Positions 15,640-15,758 of a stretch of DNA of 15,758 nucleotides are shown piece after piece. The stretch is from assembly GCA_002505765.1 (NCBI GenBank), contig DAVZ01000033.1, forward strand, positions 1-15,758, read 5' to 3'. The notes below the pieces were generated by a model, which saw only the letters and a list, made by a program, of their open reading frames with translations, was not told the origin of the DNA and did no database searches. Made by a program: the position numbers and the translations under genes. The stretch comes from Methanobacterium sp. UBA176 (GTDB taxonomy: Archaea > Methanobacteriota > Methanobacteria > Methanobacteriales > Methanobacteriaceae). The first letter of the stretch is position 1, and each line of letters opens with the position of its first letter.

Positions 15640-15758
15640 ATAATTTTAAATTTATGAGGCTGTTCCGTAATTAATTTTTACACCAAAAATTTTGTTTACT
15701 TATGGATTTGGAGAGCCTTGGAAAATCCATGATTTTAGGGGGTATCGAAAATTCCTTT
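15640..15758. other. Intergenic tail with two short inverted repeats
   Basis: After the ACT gene there is no frame I can support. Two inverted repeats occur: CAAAAATTTTG (about 15684-15694), and ATGGATTT (15702-15709) facing AAATCCAT (15723-15730) across a 13-base loop. The second could be a terminator or leader hairpin. The flanking GAGGCTGTTCCGTAATTAAT and GGGGGTATCG look unlike the gene-poor AT-rich DNA elsewhere and might be the end of an insertion sequence cut by the window. Confidence 0.3.

Overview
The window looks like chromosomal DNA of a methanogenic archaeon of the order Methanobacteriales, most likely Methanobacterium or a close relative. This is an inference from four things: very AT-rich intergenic DNA, archaeal TATA boxes with GGTGA or GGAGG ribosome sites and T-run terminators, many PAS-domain sensors plus a CARDB-repeat surface protein, and a phenylacetate-CoA-ligase-type gene followed by an ACT-domain gene. 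I saw no rRNA, tRNA, CRISPR array or intact transposase.

Layout. 1-1069 (-): a PAS-GAF histidine kinase, cut by the window edge exactly at its phosphoacceptor histidine. 1379-3198 (-): a two-gene unit of a small one-helix membrane protein followed by a sodium:solute symporter. 3205-3750: a divergent intergenic region with a likely decayed small gene (3405-3653). 3751-4113 (+): an orphan helical protein of 120 residues. 4123-6606 (-): a four-PAS histidine kinase. 6805-8469 (-): a four-PAS protein with no output domain. 8470-9200: a long AT-rich gap ending in a leader with a 12-bp inverted repeat. 9201-11588 (+): a secreted beta-helix/chitobiase-like/3xCARDB surface protein with a T-run terminator. 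11668-12525 (-): a metallo-beta-lactamase-fold hydrolase. 12651-13429 (-): a wrecked second copy of the symporter. 13848-15637 (+): an acyl/aryl-CoA ligase and a double-ACT protein, in one operon.

How the parts fit. The ligase and ACT protein form a pair that in Methanobacteriales belongs, as I recall, to the indolepyruvate:ferredoxin oxidoreductase (aryl-acid salvage) neighbourhood, with a symporter gene beside it. Here the symporter copy next to the ligase is broken, while an intact copy with its small partner sits about 10 kb away. The two copies share an 89-bp tract with one mismatch, which suggests recent recombination or a recent duplication. The DNA between them carries sensor kinases, a surface protein and a hydrolase, typical accessory cargo. 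The sensors are paralogues of one another: the H-box regions of the two kinases are nearly identical at the DNA level.

Nothing here is clearly a new defence or mobile system. The best leads are the broken and intact symporter pair, the decayed small gene at 3405-3653, the output-less PAS protein next to a kinase, and the inverted-repeat leader of the surface protein.
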